A DNA stretch of 64,000 bases from assembly GCF_028389875.1 (NCBI RefSeq), contig NC_084663.1:121729801-121793800 (forward strand), in the 5' to 3' direction. Every line of letters starts with the position of its first letter. The stretch's first letter is position 1. Positions 63,376 to 64,000 of the stretch are shown here, piece after piece. This stretch comes from Rhea pennata. Its lineage: Eukaryota > Chordata > Aves > Rheiformes > Rheidae. The notes under the pieces are model-generated. The model saw only the letters and a program-made list of their open reading frames with translations, did not search any database and was not told the DNA's origin. The position numbers and the translations under genes were made by a program.

Positions 63376-64000
63376 GTAAGTATAAACTGTTCATTTTATT
63401 TCTTAATGTTCACCCTTCTTCCTAATCTCTTTTCTCAGCTGGTGCTCATAGTTTCTGCACAGATATTTCTTCCTACAGGGGATTTTTTTATATATATATT
63501 AATGCTGAAAAACATTTTCTGAAGTTTATTCCAACCCCCCCTTTTTTTTGTCACCTTATGTAAACTCTTATTAGATCCTTCACAGTTGTTTCTTATATGG
63601 GCTTCTAGACTGGCTGAGATCAGTGTATAAGAAATAAGCAGAAATACATGCTCACCATAGCCAAATTGATCCTACAAATCAATTTTAAGGTGCCAAACAT
63701 ACTTTGTATGTTTACCAAAAAAATGTAATCAGTGGCAGTTATTGCAGCTGTTTGTTTGTTTAGGCTGGGTTCTAGTTAATATTAAAACAGAGAAAGTTAA
63801 AGAAGAGCTGTTAGGAGCTTGCGAACTCTTAAACATTAACGGATTTTTGGTCATATGCCGTTGTCTCCTTTAGACTTCCTGGGGTGAAGTTGTTAGTTAG
63901 GCTGTTGGGGTGAAGTTGTTAGTTAGGCTGTTAGTGTCTTACTTGAATCATGTCTCTAGAGTAAACATCTCTTTTGGCTTTCTTGTAGTGCTTGTTTCTG
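63376..64000 (+). other. PKNOX1: PKNOX1 intron, 5' part (gap description)
   Basis: Start of the next intron, cut by the window edge. Its only notable feature is a perfect 26-bp tandem duplication at 63881-63932. Confidence 0.6.
63881..63932. repeat. Perfect 26-bp tandem duplication
   Basis: The unit beginning GGGGTGAAGTTGTTAGTTAG and ending GCTGTT occurs twice back to back without mismatch (63881-63906 and 63907-63932), pointing to a recent event. Confidence 0.97.

Noticed and set aside
63960-64000. CTTTCTTGTAG near the right edge as acceptor of the next PKNOX1 exon
   Set aside because: The following TGCTTGTTTCTG does not encode the expected MVKAIQ segment.
1-64000. tRNA, rRNA, snRNA, CRISPR array, endogenous retrovirus or biosynthetic cluster
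   Set aside because: Both strands were scanned by eye for typical motifs and none was found. Degenerate copies could be missed without a covariance-model or repeat-library search.

Overview
The window is a stretch of a vertebrate nuclear genome, most probably a bird. It has split genes with GT-AG introns, CpG-island promoters, sparse microsatellites, and CR1-type LINE fragments whose 3' ends carry the repeated ATTCTATGA-like tail typical of sauropsid, especially avian, CR1. A crocodilian or turtle cannot be fully excluded. The gene order WDR4 (minus) - NDUFV3 (plus) - PKNOX1 (plus) is the conserved synteny known from human 21q22.3. I identified the genes from exon translations and from splice phases that join exactly.

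Layout. Positions 1-11053 hold the 5' part of WDR4 on the minus strand: seven coding exons and 251 codons, with the 3' part beyond the left edge. A 1.2 kb GC-rich head-to-head region (11054-12281) separates WDR4 from NDUFV3, so the two probably share a divergent promoter region. NDUFV3 is complete (12282-21367). It has three short constitutive coding exons plus a 969-bp cassette exon; including or skipping the cassette keeps the frame and gives proteins of about 425 or 102 aa. Positions 21454 to about 40500 are intergenic, with three CR1 copies, TG and TA microsatellites, homopolymers and a G20 tract, and no gene I can support. A CpG island at about 40530-42620 is the PKNOX1 promoter with non-coding exon 1 ending at 41665. 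A second 5'UTR exon is likely at 52673-52756, and coding exons lie at 58600-58650, 61982-62109 and 63204-63375. The rest of PKNOX1, including the homeobox, is beyond the right edge.

Functions. WDR4 is the non-catalytic partner of METTL1 in the tRNA m7G46 methyltransferase. NDUFV3 is an accessory subunit of the flavoprotein arm of mitochondrial complex I. PKNOX1 (PREP1) is a TALE homeodomain protein that pairs with PBX. They do not form one pathway; their linkage is ancestral synteny. I found no rRNA, tRNA, CRISPR array, intact mobile element or new multi-gene system. The most interesting signals are regulatory: a near-duplicate 20-bp module in the PKNOX1 promoter, a chain of tiny upstream ORFs in the PKNOX1 leader, a TISU/YY1-like element on the NDUFV3 start codon with NRF-1-like sites nearby, and an 83-codon one-TM ORF inside WDR4 intron 1.
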